Of a DNA stretch of 64,000 nucleotides, positions 1-9,337 are shown piece by piece. Within the stretch, counting starts at the first letter, position 1, and every line of letters begins with the position of its first letter. The notes beneath the pieces are model-generated. The model worked only from the letters and a program-made list of their open reading frames with translations, was not told the DNA's origin and did no database searches. This DNA comes from Lacticaseibacillus pabuli. Its GTDB lineage: Bacteria > Bacillota > Bacilli > Lactobacillales > Lactobacillaceae. The translations under genes were made by a program, and so were the position numbers. The DNA is taken from contig NZ_CP117884.1 in assembly GCF_028736235.1 (NCBI RefSeq), positions 62,001 through 126,000 on the forward strand. Direction: 5' to 3'.

Positions 1-513
1 ATCGTGCCCGGCACTCTGCAGTCGTTTTGTCGCCCTCGCAACCTCTATTTCGTCGTGTATTTAAATGTCGCTTCCTAGCATAGCGCATCGCACGCAGGTG
101 TCAAGGGTGAAACGCCAATCTGGACCTGAATTCGCGAGAATTAGAGAACACGCGACAACTTGTAGGACCATGACCAGCCAAACTTACAGAAAGGAGCTGA
201 TGTGTCATTTTTAGCCGTGCCTTGAAAATGGTCAGCGCCTAAATGGTTGATTGGCTAGTGTTCTAGACCGCTATACCGTTTATCTGTGTATAGACCAATT
301 TGCATTTTTTGTGCAGGCTGTGCACTCGGCACGGGCTTAACTGCAAGTGAAATAATAATGAAAATTCATAAAAAAGCGAGTGTGTCGGTGTTCCCGTCAC
401 ACTGTTAGTCTTGCCTAACTTGAGTCTTTGGGTAAGCCTAACTTTTTTTCGCACAAGATTGCACATTTTTAACAACATGAACAGCTCTTTAAAAAAAGTT
501 GAATTTTTTTAAA

Positions 514-529
514 TGGTCTAATTGTTGCC
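514..529 (+). promoter_or_regulatory. Candidate sigma-54 promoter of man operon
   Basis: TGG at 514-516 and TTGC at 525-528 have exactly the spacing of the sigma-54 consensus TGGCAC-N5-TTGC, although the bases after TGG do not match. Mannose-class PTS operons of Firmicutes are often controlled by sigma-54 with a LevR/ManR activator (known for the family). A sigma-70-type alternative, TTGCAA 577-582 and CATACT 600-605 with a 17-bp spacer, is also weak. Confidence 0.35.
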
Positions 530-644
530 GGAACAACCCTTTCATGAAAATCACAACAAATGTAAAAAGAAAGGGCTTGCAAAGCACTCAGCGCCTAGTC
601 ATACTTGAATCTGTTAAGACATCCCTTTGTCCGAATTGAGTCGT

Positions 645-662
645 AATTGAAACGGTTCAATT
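645..662. promoter_or_regulatory. Inverted repeat before manX
   Basis: AATTGAA and TTCAATT flank the 4-bp centre ACGG, about 35 bp before manX. It looks like a protein-binding operator. It matches the CcpA cre consensus poorly, so the binding protein is unknown. Confidence 0.35.
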
Positions 663-695
663 TAAAAGAGGGAAATAATTTTAGGAGGCGACACA

Positions 696-1667
696 ATGGT
701 CGGAATCATTCTTGCCAGCCACGGGCAGTTCGCTGCTGGCATTAAGCAATCCGGTCAAATGATCTTCGGTGAGCAGGATAAGGTTGAAGCTGTAACCTTT
801 ATGCCTGACGAAGGTCCCGATGACTTGAAGGCACACCTTGAGGCAGCCATTGCTAAGTTTGACCCCGATGATGAGGTTTTGTTCTTGGTTGATCTTTGGG
901 GAGGCTCCCCATTCAACCAGTCAAACAACATCTTCGAGGCACACAAGGATAAATGGGCAATTGTTACAGGTTTGAACCTGCCAATGCTGATTGAAGCATA
1001 TGGCGCACGTCTTTCCTCTAACTCCGCTCAGGAACTTGCTGCACACTTAGTAGAAGCTGGACGTGAAGGCGTTAAGATTAAGCCTGAATCTCTTGAACCA
1101 GCACCTAAGGCAGCACCTAAGGCGAAGGCTCAGGCTGGTGGTAAGCCAGGTAAGATGGAATACGTCCTTGCACGTATCGACTCTCGTCTGCTTCATGGTC
1201 AAGTTGCAACAACTTGGACCAAGACAACCAGTCCAAACCGCATCATTGTTGTTTCAGACAATGTTGCGAAGGATGAAATGCGTAGCACCCTGATTAAGGA
1301 AGCTGCACCAGCTGGTGTTAAAGCGCACGTTATTCCTATTGACCAGATGATCAAGCTTGCTAAAGATGACAAGCACTTCGGTGGTCAGAAGGTAATGCTA
1401 TTATTCGAAACACCTGAAGACGCTAAGCGCGCCGTTGATGGTGGTGTTCCACTTAAGGAGATTAACGTCGGTTCTATGGCGCACTCCGTAGGTAAGGTTC
1501 AGCCTAACAAGGTTCTTGCTTTTGACCAGAAGGATATCGACACATACAAGGCTATGGAAGCTGACGGCATCACGTTTGATGTTCGTAAGGTTCCAGCAGA
1601 CGGCCGTGAAAATCTCGATAACATTATGGCTAAGGCTCAAGCAGAACTTGATAAGCAGAAGAACTAA
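696..1667 (+). CDS. manX: Mannose-family PTS EIIAB
   Basis: Cytoplasmic phosphotransfer protein of a mannose/glucose phosphotransferase system, with EIIA and EIIB fused (323 aa). The EIIA domain is residues 1-125 with phosphorylated His9 in the motif ASHG. An Ala/Pro/Lys-rich linker runs about 134-153. The EIIB domain follows, with His167 in LLHGQV. It passes phosphate from HPr to sugar entering through ManYZ. A good Shine-Dalgarno (AGGAGG) precedes ATG 696. It is the first gene of manXYZ-manO; the fused AB layout is that of the classical ManX type, unlike the split system at 35.7 kb. Confidence 0.95.
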   Translation: MVGIILASHGQFAAGIKQSGQMIFGEQDKVEAVTFMPDEGPDDLKAHLEAAIAKFDPDDEVLFLVDLWGGSPFNQSNNIFEAHKDKWAIVTGLNLPMLIEAYGARLSSNSAQELAAHLVEAGREGVKIKPESLEPAPKAAPKAKAQAGGKPGKMEYVLARIDSRLLHGQVATTWTKTTSPNRIIVVSDNVAKDEMRSTLIKEAAPAGVKAHVIPIDQMIKLAKDDKHFGGQKVMLLFETPEDAKRAVDGGVPLKEINVGSMAHSVGKVQPNKVLAFDQKDIDTYKAMEADGITFDVRKVPADGRENLDNIMAKAQAELDKQKN

Positions 1668-1694
1668 TTCGTTAAACAGAATGGAGGATATGTA

Positions 1695-2504
1695 ATGTCT
1701 TTAAACTTTATTCAAGTCATTCTGGTCATCGTCGTTGCATTCTTTGCGGGTATGGAAGGTATTCTTGATCAATGGCAATTCCACCAGCCCCTTGTTGCAT
1801 GTACTTTGATTGGTTTGGTTACTGGCACGCTGGTCCCTTGCATCATCTTAGGTGGTCAGCTTCAGCTCATCGCTCTTGGCTGGGCTAACGTTGGTGCCGC
1901 TGTTGCTCCTGACGCTGCGCTTGCATCCGTTGCATCTGCAATTATTCTTGTTCTTGGTGGTCAGGGACGCTCCGGTGTTAACTCAGCTATCGCGCTGGCC
2001 GTACCACTGGCTGTCGCTGGTTTGCTGCTGACAACCCTTGTTCGTACCCTTGCAACCGGGATTGTTCACTTGATGGATGCTGCTGCTGCACGTGGTAGCT
2101 TCTCAGGTATCGACTTCTGGCAGTATGTTGCCGTTGCCATGCAAGGTCTTCGTATCGCCATCCCAGCCGGCTTGATTCTGGCTGTTGGTGCTGGTCCTGT
2201 TAAGTCCTTGCTGAACATGATCCCAGGCTGGTTGAACCAAGGCCTTGGCATAGGTGGTGGTATGGTTGTTGCCGTTGGTTACGCAATGGTTATCAACATG
2301 ATGGCTACCGCTGAAGTATGGCCATTCTTCGCACTTGGTTTCGTTATGGCTACCATTCCTAACTTGACCTTGATTGCTCTTGGTACTATCGGTGTTGCCC
2401 TTGCCCTTATCTACCTGGCACTTCAGGAATCCGGCTCCAACAATGCCTCAACCGGTGTTGCTAACACTGGTGACCCTGTCGGCGACATAATCGATAATTA
2501 CTAA
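1695..2504 (+). CDS. manY: Mannose-family PTS EIIC
   Basis: Membrane subunit IIC of the mannose-class permease (269 aa). It is hydrophobic almost throughout, with the Gly-rich GGQLQLIALGW segment typical of the family in the first third. With ManZ it forms the sugar channel in the cytoplasmic membrane. GGAGG lies just before ATG 1695, and the gene begins 27 bp after manX, so the two are co-transcribed. Length is normal for the family. Confidence 0.95.
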   Translation: MSLNFIQVILVIVVAFFAGMEGILDQWQFHQPLVACTLIGLVTGTLVPCIILGGQLQLIALGWANVGAAVAPDAALASVASAIILVLGGQGRSGVNSAIALAVPLAVAGLLLTTLVRTLATGIVHLMDAAAARGSFSGIDFWQYVAVAMQGLRIAIPAGLILAVGAGPVKSLLNMIPGWLNQGLGIGGGMVVAVGYAMVINMMATAEVWPFFALGFVMATIPNLTLIALGTIGVALALIYLALQESGSNNASTGVANTGDPVGDIIDNY

Positions 2505-2523
2505 TGAAGGAGGTCGAAATCTA

Positions 2524-3435
2524 ATGGCAGAACGTATTCACCTTACAAAAAGAGATCGTTTCCACGTTATGTGGCGCACGCAGCTCCTACAAGGTTCTTG
2601 GAACTACGAACGTATGCAAAACGGTGGCTGGTGCTACTCATTAATTCCAGCTATCAAAAAGTTGTACACAAACAAGGATGACCAGATTGCTGCTTTGAAG
2701 CGGCACCTGGAATTCTACAACACTCACCCATACGTATCAGCTCCTGTTACGGGTGTTGTGCTTGCCCTTGAAGAAGATCGTGCCAATGGTGCCCCTGTTA
2801 CTGACGTAGCTATCCAGGGTGTTAAAGTTGGTATGATGGGCCCTCTGGCCGGTGTTGGGGACCCAGTATTCTGGTTCACCATGCGTCCAATTCTTGGTGC
2901 TCTTGGTGCTTCCATGGCTCTTACTGGTAGTATCCTTGGCCCAATCATCTTCTTTGTTGCCTGGAACATCATTCGTTTGGCTGTTCTGTGGTACACACAG
3001 GAATTCGGCTACCGTGCCGGTTCCGCTATCACCAAAGACGTTTCTGGTGGCCTGTTAGGTAAGGTTACCAAGGGTGCTTCCATTCTTGGTATGTTTGTCC
3101 TGGGTGCACTGGTAAACCGTTGGGTTAACGTTAAGTTCACCCCAGTTGTTGCCCGCACACCACAGCAGAAGGGTGCTTACATTGACTTTGCACACCTTCC
3201 AAAGGGTGGTCAGGGTATCCACGATGCCATGACTCAGCAAGCAGCTGGTTTGTCACTCGACAAGATCAAGGTCACCACACTCCAGAACAACTTGGACTCC
3301 CTGATTCCTGGTCTTGCAGCTCTGCTGCTTACCTTCATCTGCATGTGGCTCCTTAAGAAGAAGGTTTCACCAATCTGGATCATTCTTGGTCTGTTCGTTG
3401 TTGGTGTTCTGTTCCACGTATGGGGCCTTATGTAA
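2524..3435 (+). CDS. manZ: Mannose-family PTS EIID
   Basis: Subunit IID of the mannose-class permease (303 aa). The N-terminal part has the family signature around QGSWNYERMQNGGW, and the middle has GPLAGVGDPVFWF. Hydrophobic segments and a C-terminal membrane helix complete it. It pairs with ManY to import hexoses coupled to phosphorylation by ManX. A strong AAGGAGG precedes ATG 2524, 20 bp after manY. ManC/ManD proteins are also receptors for several class II bacteriocins (family knowledge). Confidence 0.95.
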   Translation: MAERIHLTKRDRFHVMWRTQLLQGSWNYERMQNGGWCYSLIPAIKKLYTNKDDQIAALKRHLEFYNTHPYVSAPVTGVVLALEEDRANGAPVTDVAIQGVKVGMMGPLAGVGDPVFWFTMRPILGALGASMALTGSILGPIIFFVAWNIIRLAVLWYTQEFGYRAGSAITKDVSGGLLGKVTKGASILGMFVLGALVNRWVNVKFTPVVARTPQQKGAYIDFAHLPKGGQGIHDAMTQQAAGLSLDKIKVTTLQNNLDSLIPGLAALLLTFICMWLLKKKVSPIWIILGLFVVGVLFHVWGLM

Positions 3436-3473
3436 GCTGCGATTTCGCAATTATATTCAGTGCTATACTAGTG

Positions 3474-3506
3474 AAAGCTCAGGCATCCTGTGCCTGGGCT
3501 TTTGTT
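3474..3506 (+). terminator. Terminator after manZ
   Basis: A 12-bp stem (AAAGCTCAGGCA with TGCCTGGGCTTT) with a 5-nt loop is followed by a T-rich run. It lies between manZ and manO, so it may act as a partial terminator that lowers manO expression relative to manXYZ. Confidence 0.8.
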
Positions 3507-3538
3507 TTCCATCTTTGTTAAAGCTGTAGGAGGTAATT

Positions 3539-3922
3539 ATGGTCAAATCAATGAACACTAAGGTCGATCTCACCGCGAATGCCACATCTTTCGTTGGTCT
3601 TGGATCATACGGCAAGGTAATGGTTGGTGACAAAGCGTTTGAATTCTACAATGATCGTAAGGTAGAGGATTACGTCCAAATTCCGTGGGCCCAGGTTGAT
3701 TACGTCCTTGTGTCCGTTTTATTCGGCGGCAAGCGTATTCCTCGTTTTGCCCTACGCACGAAACAGGGCGTAGCATACTCGTTTGCGACCAAGGATCCGA
3801 AAAAGGTTCTGCGCGCAATCCGAGTGTACGTTGCACCAGACCACATCGTGAAGTCGTTGTCAGCATTTGAAGTGTTGCGCAATGGCCTCGCACACCTCAC
3901 ACATCGCGGTGGTAACAATTAA
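3539..3922 (+). CDS. manO: ManO, DUF956-family PTS accessory protein
   Basis: Small soluble protein (127 aa) of the DUF956/ManO family, almost always found behind manXYZ in lactic acid bacteria. Its exact job is not established; a regulatory role in the man operon has been assumed. The start is ATG 3539 after AGGAGG; an in-frame ATG at 3551 is possible but further from the ribosome site. No membrane segment or enzyme motif is visible. The terminator between manZ and this gene suggests it is made in smaller amount. Confidence 0.85.
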   Translation: MVKSMNTKVDLTANATSFVGLGSYGKVMVGDKAFEFYNDRKVEDYVQIPWAQVDYVLVSVLFGGKRIPRFALRTKQGVAYSFATKDPKKVLRAIRVYVAPDHIVKSLSAFEVLRNGLAHLTHRGGNN

Positions 3923-3925
3923 TTC

Positions 3926-3956
3926 AAAACGGGGACCCCGCTTCGGCGGGGTTTTC
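3926..3956 (+). terminator. Terminator of man operon
   Basis: The GC-rich stem CCCCGC-TTCG-GCGGGG at 3936-3951 is extended by AC/GT and followed by TTTT. The UUCG-type tetraloop makes it a strong intrinsic terminator that separates the PTS operon from walR. Confidence 0.9.
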
Positions 3957-3975
3957 GCGTACATAACGCCAGATT

Positions 3976-4004
3976 TTGCGGCGAATAGCGTTTACAAGTA
4001 TAAT
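3976..4004 (+). promoter_or_regulatory. walR promoter
   Basis: A perfect -10 TATAAT at 3999-4004 lies 17 bp after a weak -35 TTGCGG at 3976-3981. Transcription would start about 25 bp before the walR start codon. Confidence 0.7.
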
Positions 4005-4034
4005 GAACAGTGAAGCCCCACTATATGGAGGTAT

Positions 4035-4757
4035 ATGATGGCTAAAAAAATTCTTGTAGTAGATGACGAAAAACCCATCTCTGATATCGTGAAATTTAAC
4101 CTGACCAAGGAAGGCTACGCAGTTGTGACTGCGTTTGATGGTGAGGAAGCGCTCAGCCAGTTTAAGGCAGAGCAGCCCGACCTTGTCATCCTGGACTTGA
4201 TGTTGCCAAAAATTGACGGCCTCGAAGTTGCGCGTCAGATTCGCAAGGACAACGACACGCCAATTATTATGTTGACTGCGAAGGACAGTGAAATCGACAA
4301 GGTCCTGGGTCTTGAACTCGGGGCGGACGATTACGTCACCAAGCCGTTCTCAAACCGCGAATTGGTTGCCCGTGTGAAGGCCAACCTGCGCCGCCGCGGT
4401 GACACGACGTCCAGCAGCGATTCTGATGATGCCAAGTCCGACCTGACCATCGGCGACTTGGTCATCCATCCAGACGCTTATACCGTTAGCAAGCGCGGTG
4501 AGTCTATCGAATTGACCCACCGTGAGTTCGAGCTTTTGCATTACCTTGCCCGTCACTTGGGTCAAGTGATGACGCGCGAACACTTGCTGCAGACTGTCTG
4601 GGGTTATGACTACTTCGGTGATGTCCGTACCGTTGACGTTACCGTGCGTCGTTTGCGTGAGAAGATCGAAGACAATGCGTCCCACCCATCTTGGCTGATT
4701 ACACGCCGCGGGGTTGGTTACTATTTGCGCAACCCAGACGCTGAACAAAGCCTTTAA
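4035..4757 (+). CDS. walR: Response regulator WalR (YycF)
   Basis: OmpR/PhoB-class response regulator (240 aa) of the essential WalRK system controlling cell-wall hydrolases. The receiver domain spans about 4-120, with the acidic pair DD near 10-11, phospho-acceptor Asp54 in LVILDLMLP and the conserved Lys in VTKPFS. The winged-helix DNA-binding domain runs from about 135 to 235. Two adjacent ATG codons (4035, 4038) follow GGAGG; the second has the better spacing. It heads the walRKHI operon. Confidence 0.97.
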   Translation: MMAKKILVVDDEKPISDIVKFNLTKEGYAVVTAFDGEEALSQFKAEQPDLVILDLMLPKIDGLEVARQIRKDNDTPIIMLTAKDSEIDKVLGLELGADDYVTKPFSNRELVARVKANLRRRGDTTSSSDSDDAKSDLTIGDLVIHPDAYTVSKRGESIELTHREFELLHYLARHLGQVMTREHLLQTVWGYDYFGDVRTVDVTVRRLREKIEDNASHPSWLITRRGVGYYLRNPDAEQSL

Positions 4758-4787
4758 TATCCTTAAATCTGGAAGGTAACATCTCGA

Positions 4788-6686
4788 ATGAACAAGAAGA
4801 TTCGCTTCTTTCAATCGATTCACACCAAAATTGCCATGGTGTTTATTTTACTGTTGCTCATAACGGTAGAAATCATTGGGGCGTACTTCGTTAAACAGCT
4901 TGAACAACAGAACATTGATAGTTTCAAGAGCCGGATTACCATCGAAAACTACATCCAGGACCAGCTCGCAACGGACCTGGATAGTGGAGATACTGAGAGC
5001 GCGAATTCAAACATCCGTGACCTCATTAGTGAATCCAGCATCGCCAACAGCGCGGACATCCAGGTCATTGACCTGAAGGGAACCGTGCGCGGCGATAGCA
5101 ATGTGAATGCTGCGAACAATATCGGGCAGAAGAACACGAACTCCCAGGTGAAAAACACCTTGTATTCGGGGCAAATCTACGAAGGATTTACCTACGATGG
5201 CAATAGCGGTAGTTCCAATTACACGAAAATAATTCCCATTAAGAATGTTGACGCTGGTAGCGGTGGCAACAATGTTTTGGGTGCGGTTTATATCCGTGCC
5301 AGCATGGATTCGGTCTACGACAATATCAACAGCATCGTCAGGATTTTTCTGATTGCCAGTCTGATTGCCGGCTTTTTGGGTATGCTCGTCTCCATCTTTA
5401 TTTCCCGGGCAATAACTCGGCCGATTGATGCGATGAAGCAGCAGGCCATCCGCATGGCGCGTGGTGACTACTCTGGTCAGGTCCGGATTTACGGGCAGGA
5501 TGAACTGGGTCAGTTGGCGGTTGCCGTCAATAATCTGTCCGTCCGTGTTGAAGAGGCACAGGAAACCAGTGAAGCCGAACGACGGCGACTGGATTCTGTC
5601 CTCGCGCACATGACCGACGGGGTGATTGCGACCGACCGGCGTGGGAACGTCATTATCATTAACCAGACGGCGCTTGATTTCCTGAGCTTTAAGGCTGAGG
5701 ACGTCATCGGTGGCTCTATTTTGAAACTCCTCAAAATCGACCAGGATTACAACCTACGCGATTTGCTTGAGAACCAAAAGGAACTGCTGCTGAACTTCAA
5801 GACGGATGATCACCGGGAAATGATTCTGCGCGCGGACTTCTCACTCATTCAGCGTGAAACTGGCTTTATCAGTGGCTTGGTTGTCGTCCTGCATGATGTC
5901 ACCGAGCAGCAGAAGAACGACCGTGAGCGGCGTCAGTTCGTTTCAAACGTGTCTCATGAACTGCGGACACCACTGACATCACTGCGTTCATACATCGAAA
6001 CGCTGAATGACGGGGCTTGGAAAGACCCAGAGTTGGCGCCTAAATTCCTGAAGGTCACCCAAGACGAAACGGACCGTATGATTCGTATGATTAGTGACCT
6101 GCTCGCGCTGTCGCGGCTTGATTCCGGGACCACCAAGATGGAAATGGAAACCGTCAACATCAATGAGTTCTTCAACTATATCCTGAATCGCTTTGACATG
6201 ATGCTGAAGACTGATAACGAGCACACGGGCGAGACGGAACACTTGCAGCCCGCCGCGAAGAAGAAATACACCATTAAGCGCGAAATTACCAAGCGCGATT
6301 TGTGGGTTGAGATCGACCAAGATAAGTTTATGCAGGTCATCGACAACATCATGAATAACGCGATTAAGTACTCACCAGATGGTGGGGTTATCACCGCACG
6401 CTTGCTAGAGACGCATAACCACGTCATCTTGTCGATTACGGACCAGGGGCTGGGGATTCCGCAAAAGGATATCAACCACGTCTTTGACCGTTTCTACCGT
6501 GTTGACAAGGCCCGTAGCCGCAAGCAAGGTGGTACTGGCCTGGGTCTGGCGATTTCCAAGGAAGTCGTCGAGGCGCTGGGTGGCCGTATCTGGGTAGATT
6601 CGACGGAAGGTAAGGGGAGCACGTTCTACGTGTCCCTGCCTTATGAGCAAATCGACGATTCGGAGGATGAATGGGATGAAGTTTAG
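4788..6686 (+). CDS. walK: Sensor histidine kinase WalK (YycG)
   Basis: Membrane sensor kinase (632 aa) partner of WalR. Membrane helix 1 is about residues 14-34. An extracytoplasmic sensing domain reaches about 180, and helix 2 is about 183-205. HAMP, PAS, HisKA and HATPase domains follow in order. The phospho-acceptor is His390 in SNVSHELRTPL. ATP-binding boxes NNAIKYSPDGG, DQGLGIP and GGTGLGLAIS are all present. The gene starts 31 bp after walR and its 3' end overlaps walH by 11 bp. A one-mismatch Noc-like site lies in the codons at 5400-5413. Confidence 0.97.
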   Translation: MNKKIRFFQSIHTKIAMVFILLLLITVEIIGAYFVKQLEQQNIDSFKSRITIENYIQDQLATDLDSGDTESANSNIRDLISESSIANSADIQVIDLKGTVRGDSNVNAANNIGQKNTNSQVKNTLYSGQIYEGFTYDGNSGSSNYTKIIPIKNVDAGSGGNNVLGAVYIRASMDSVYDNINSIVRIFLIASLIAGFLGMLVSIFISRAITRPIDAMKQQAIRMARGDYSGQVRIYGQDELGQLAVAVNNLSVRVEEAQETSEAERRRLDSVLAHMTDGVIATDRRGNVIIINQTALDFLSFKAEDVIGGSILKLLKIDQDYNLRDLLENQKELLLNFKTDDHREMILRADFSLIQRETGFISGLVVVLHDVTEQQKNDRERRQFVSNVSHELRTPLTSLRSYIETLNDGAWKDPELAPKFLKVTQDETDRMIRMISDLLALSRLDSGTTKMEMETVNINEFFNYILNRFDMMLKTDNEHTGETEHLQPAAKKKYTIKREITKRDLWVEIDQDKFMQVIDNIMNNAIKYSPDGGVITARLLETHNHVILSITDQGLGIPQKDINHVFDRFYRVDKARSRKQGGTGLGLAISKEVVEALGGRIWVDSTEGKGSTFYVSLPYEQIDDSEDEWDEV

Positions 6687-8040
6687 GGATTTATTACTAC
6701 GACTCGCACTCATCACAGCGGTTATCGCCAGTCTTGTGTTTACGTACCTGATTTGGTTTAACCCCGCTCATCTTGAGCGCCGCGCCACGACGAGCACTGC
6801 GGTCAAAACCTCGGCAGTTGCCAGCACACGGCAGGAGACCCATGTCTTCTTGCCTACCGCGGTCTACGTCCAAAAGGGTGAGTCCAAGAGGCTATTGCTC
6901 CGGAGCACCGGCCGTATGTCGGCGCATCTTCACCGGGCAATAGAAGGCTGGCGCGTCTCTGGCGTTGAGCCCGTGGTCAAGAACAATTCGGATGATTATG
7001 CCGCCATGCTTGATCAGGACGGGATGGTCGAAATGGTCTATGAGCGGCCGATTACCTGGCAACTGTTCAACAAGTATTACTTCAAAAAGGCCGCAGTTCA
7101 TGGTCACGGCGAGTTTACTTTCAACCGGATTTTCGTCGATACCATTCATAATGCGGTGACCCTTGGCAACGATAGCAATCGTCGCACGCGGCGGCTGAAG
7201 ATGCAGAAGAAGTATGATCTCGACAAGTTCGAGGACGCACTGACAGCGGCGACGTCTACCTATCCAATCAGTGAAGAACGCATTGGCAACAAGGAAGTGC
7301 CTTTCTTTAAGATCGCCGTGACCGTTAATGCCTACACGTACATGATGGATACCCAGGGCGCGAGTCATTACGTTAACTCGCTCATGGGCTCTGGGAGCAG
7401 TGCACCGTCTGCCATTGATGCCAAGCAAATTGACAACCAGACCGTTTACACGATGAGCAACAACAACCAGCGACTGGCAGTTGATCGCAACGACAGCCGG
7501 ATGCGCTATGAGAACTTTGCGATTGAAGGGCCTGCCAAGAGCATGACCCGCAACGTTGAGAACGCTTATGACGACCTGCAGAACTTGTCGATCAAGCAAC
7601 TACGCGGGATTAGCTTCTACGGTTATGACACGAAAACACAGGCCGCGACGTTCCGCATGACTGTCGCCGGCTTGCCAATCATTGGCCAGAAGATGCAGGG
7701 TGCCGTCATTGTGACGCATACGAACGCCTCTAAGCGCATTGAATTTTCTGGGGACAATCTATCCGTTGCGATTCCGACGGGCACCAGCCGCGTCACCTTG
7801 CCCAACACGAATGAGCTGTACACGCAATTGGCGAACCACGGTGTGGACACCACGCAAATTAGCAATATCGTACTGGCATACGCGTGGAACGAGGCGAGCG
7901 ACAACGCGCAGGTCGCGCAGCTGACCCCGACCTACTTCATCAAGATCGGCACGAAGTTCTACGACTACCGGAAGCTAGTGGACAACAGCGTGAAGGTGAC
8001 TGACACGGCAACGGATGACGACGCACAGGTTGCGAACTAG
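6676..8040 (+). CDS. walH: WalH (YycH), WalK regulator
   Basis: Membrane-anchored extracytoplasmic protein (454 aa from this start) of the YycH family, which with WalI modulates WalK. One N-terminal membrane helix (about residues 5-25) is followed by a large outside domain. Possible starts in this frame are 6643, 6667 and 6676. I chose ATG 6676 because GGAGG at 6662-6666 sits 9 nt upstream and the protein then begins directly with its membrane helix. It overlaps the walK stop codon, which implies translational coupling. Confidence 0.92.
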   Translation: MKFRDLLLRLALITAVIASLVFTYLIWFNPAHLERRATTSTAVKTSAVASTRQETHVFLPTAVYVQKGESKRLLLRSTGRMSAHLHRAIEGWRVSGVEPVVKNNSDDYAAMLDQDGMVEMVYERPITWQLFNKYYFKKAAVHGHGEFTFNRIFVDTIHNAVTLGNDSNRRTRRLKMQKKYDLDKFEDALTAATSTYPISEERIGNKEVPFFKIAVTVNAYTYMMDTQGASHYVNSLMGSGSSAPSAIDAKQIDNQTVYTMSNNNQRLAVDRNDSRMRYENFAIEGPAKSMTRNVENAYDDLQNLSIKQLRGISFYGYDTKTQAATFRMTVAGLPIIGQKMQGAVIVTHTNASKRIEFSGDNLSVAIPTGTSRVTLPNTNELYTQLANHGVDTTQISNIVLAYAWNEASDNAQVAQLTPTYFIKIGTKFYDYRKLVDNSVKVTDTATDDDAQVAN

Positions 8041-8054
8041 GAGGTGTTACAGAC

Positions 8055-8867
8055 ATGGACTTTCGACGTATTGAAGGCATTTTTCTCATCGTCTTCGTCA
8101 TTCTCGACATCTTCTTAGGTTGGAGTATGAGTCAGAATCAGCGGGTTTACCTGAGTGCCAGTACGAGTAGCACCGGTCCGCAGATTGCCCAGCAGATCAA
8201 ACGCGACGACATTGCGCTGCCCAAGCTAAACGGCAAGGAAACGCAAGGTCACTACGACGCCGCACAAACGAACACGCAGCTGAGCGCGAATTACCAGACC
8301 GTCGCGAACACTGGGGATCTGAAAGTGAACATCTCGAGTAGCAACGGATACCAAGTGCTTAGTGCCAGCCTGAACAGCCCCCTGCGTTTGCGCAGAAAGG
8401 GCGTGGTCAGCCAGCTCAAGAATTACGTGGAGAATCCGAACAACGTGTTGTTTGGCAAGGATTACGTTTATTCCCCTGAGCTTTCTGGTAATGGCAGTTA
8501 CGTCTTCGTGCAGCAAACCGCGGGCAAGCGTATCGTGATGGACGAGCGGGCGAACTTGACGTTGAACGTGAGCGAAGGGCGGCTGACCAGCTACCGGCAG
8601 AGCTACGTGGGCCACATGATTCCGATGGATAATCAGCAGGCACTTATGTCTGATAAGGAAGCCATCTACACGTTGTACCAGAGCAATGAAATCGTGGATA
8701 GTTCACGGGTCCTCTGGGTCAAGCTGGGCTACACGTGGCTGCTGACAACGAAGGGTAGCCAGGTGTTTACCCCAACGTGGTCCGTGGGTATTGAGAGTAA
8801 GAACTCCAAGAACGTGACGATTAAACGGGTTAACGCCATTACGCAGGCCGTCATGAAGACGCATTAG
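8055..8867 (+). CDS. walI: WalI (YycI), WalK regulator
   Basis: Second auxiliary protein of the WalRK system (270 aa), YycI family. A single N-terminal helix (about residues 7-25) anchors an extracytoplasmic domain related to that of WalH; the two are known to form a complex with WalK. AGGAGG precedes ATG 8055, 14 bp after walH, so it ends the co-transcribed walRKHI group. walJ, usually next, is here separated by a small gene on the other strand. Confidence 0.92.
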   Translation: MDFRRIEGIFLIVFVILDIFLGWSMSQNQRVYLSASTSSTGPQIAQQIKRDDIALPKLNGKETQGHYDAAQTNTQLSANYQTVANTGDLKVNISSSNGYQVLSASLNSPLRLRRKGVVSQLKNYVENPNNVLFGKDYVYSPELSGNGSYVFVQQTAGKRIVMDERANLTLNVSEGRLTSYRQSYVGHMIPMDNQQALMSDKEAIYTLYQSNEIVDSSRVLWVKLGYTWLLTTKGSQVFTPTWSVGIESKNSKNVTIKRVNAITQAVMKTH

Positions 8868-8883
8868 ACTAGTGTATTATAAA

Positions 8884-8930
8884 AAAAGGGCGCGGCTTTT
8901 CCACATTTTAAGTGGAGAAACCGCGCCCTG
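8884..8930 (-). terminator. Terminator between walI and small membrane gene
   Basis: A long hairpin has outer arms AGGGCGCGG and CCGCGCCCT and an inner TCCAC/GTGGA stem. On the minus strand the stem is followed by a run of seven T, so it terminates the small minus-strand gene; it may also stop walI transcripts. Confidence 0.8.
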
Positions 8931-8949
8931 TGTTGTATAAGTAGTCGAG

Positions 8950-9150
8950 TTAATGACGTTGCTTTTTTCCAGACAAGATTTCCTCGCGTTTGGCCATTTT
9001 GCCGGCATAAAAACTGATGAGGAGGGCAATGACAACAGCAATGAAAGCCCCGAAATTTTCGACATGCATGACCCACAATGTGCCAATGCCGATGATGAGA
9101 CTGAGTAATAAGATACCATCGCTGGTTCTTAATTGTATTCCGAGTAGCAT
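8950..9150 (-). CDS. Small two-helix membrane protein, unknown
   Basis: A 66-residue protein with two predicted membrane helices (about 12-28 and 33-50) and a basic C-terminal tail with KMAKREE and GKKQRH. I do not recognise the family. The minus-strand start ATG at 9150 has GGAAAGGA about 10 nt upstream, and a good terminator follows the gene, which supports it as real. It lies between walI and walJ on the opposite strand, an uncommon interruption of the wal locus. Confidence 0.6.
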   Translation of the reverse strand: MLLGIQLRTSDGILLLSLIIGIGTLWVMHVENFGAFIAVVIALLISFYAGKMAKREEILSGKKQRH

Positions 9151-9337
9151 AAATGCGACTGTCCTTTCCCTTCTGATATATAGGAGAGTATAGTCTTCTC
9201 AATGCATAATGACTAATTTTGTTGTGGGCGTCGGATATATTGCGCTAAGCGTTATTTGGCATTAACAAAATGTCGATTTCGCACTGAACACCTGTTTGCG
9301 GTACAATGGGAATGCTTTTAGAAAGGACGAGGCAAAG

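Larger units (their letters stand above)
1..695. other. Gene-free region upstream of man operon
   Basis: No convincing gene is seen here; the one open frame on the minus strand has low-complexity content and no clear ribosome binding site. The stretch is AT-rich toward its right end. It holds an inverted repeat AGTGTG/CACACT at 379-403, a sigma-54-like -24/-12 element at 514-528 and a 7-bp inverted repeat at 645-662, so it is best read as a long control region for the manXYZ operon. Confidence 0.5.

Noticed and set aside
263..478. 71-residue frame on the minus strand
   Set aside because: No ribosome site and low-complexity content; lies in a promoter region.
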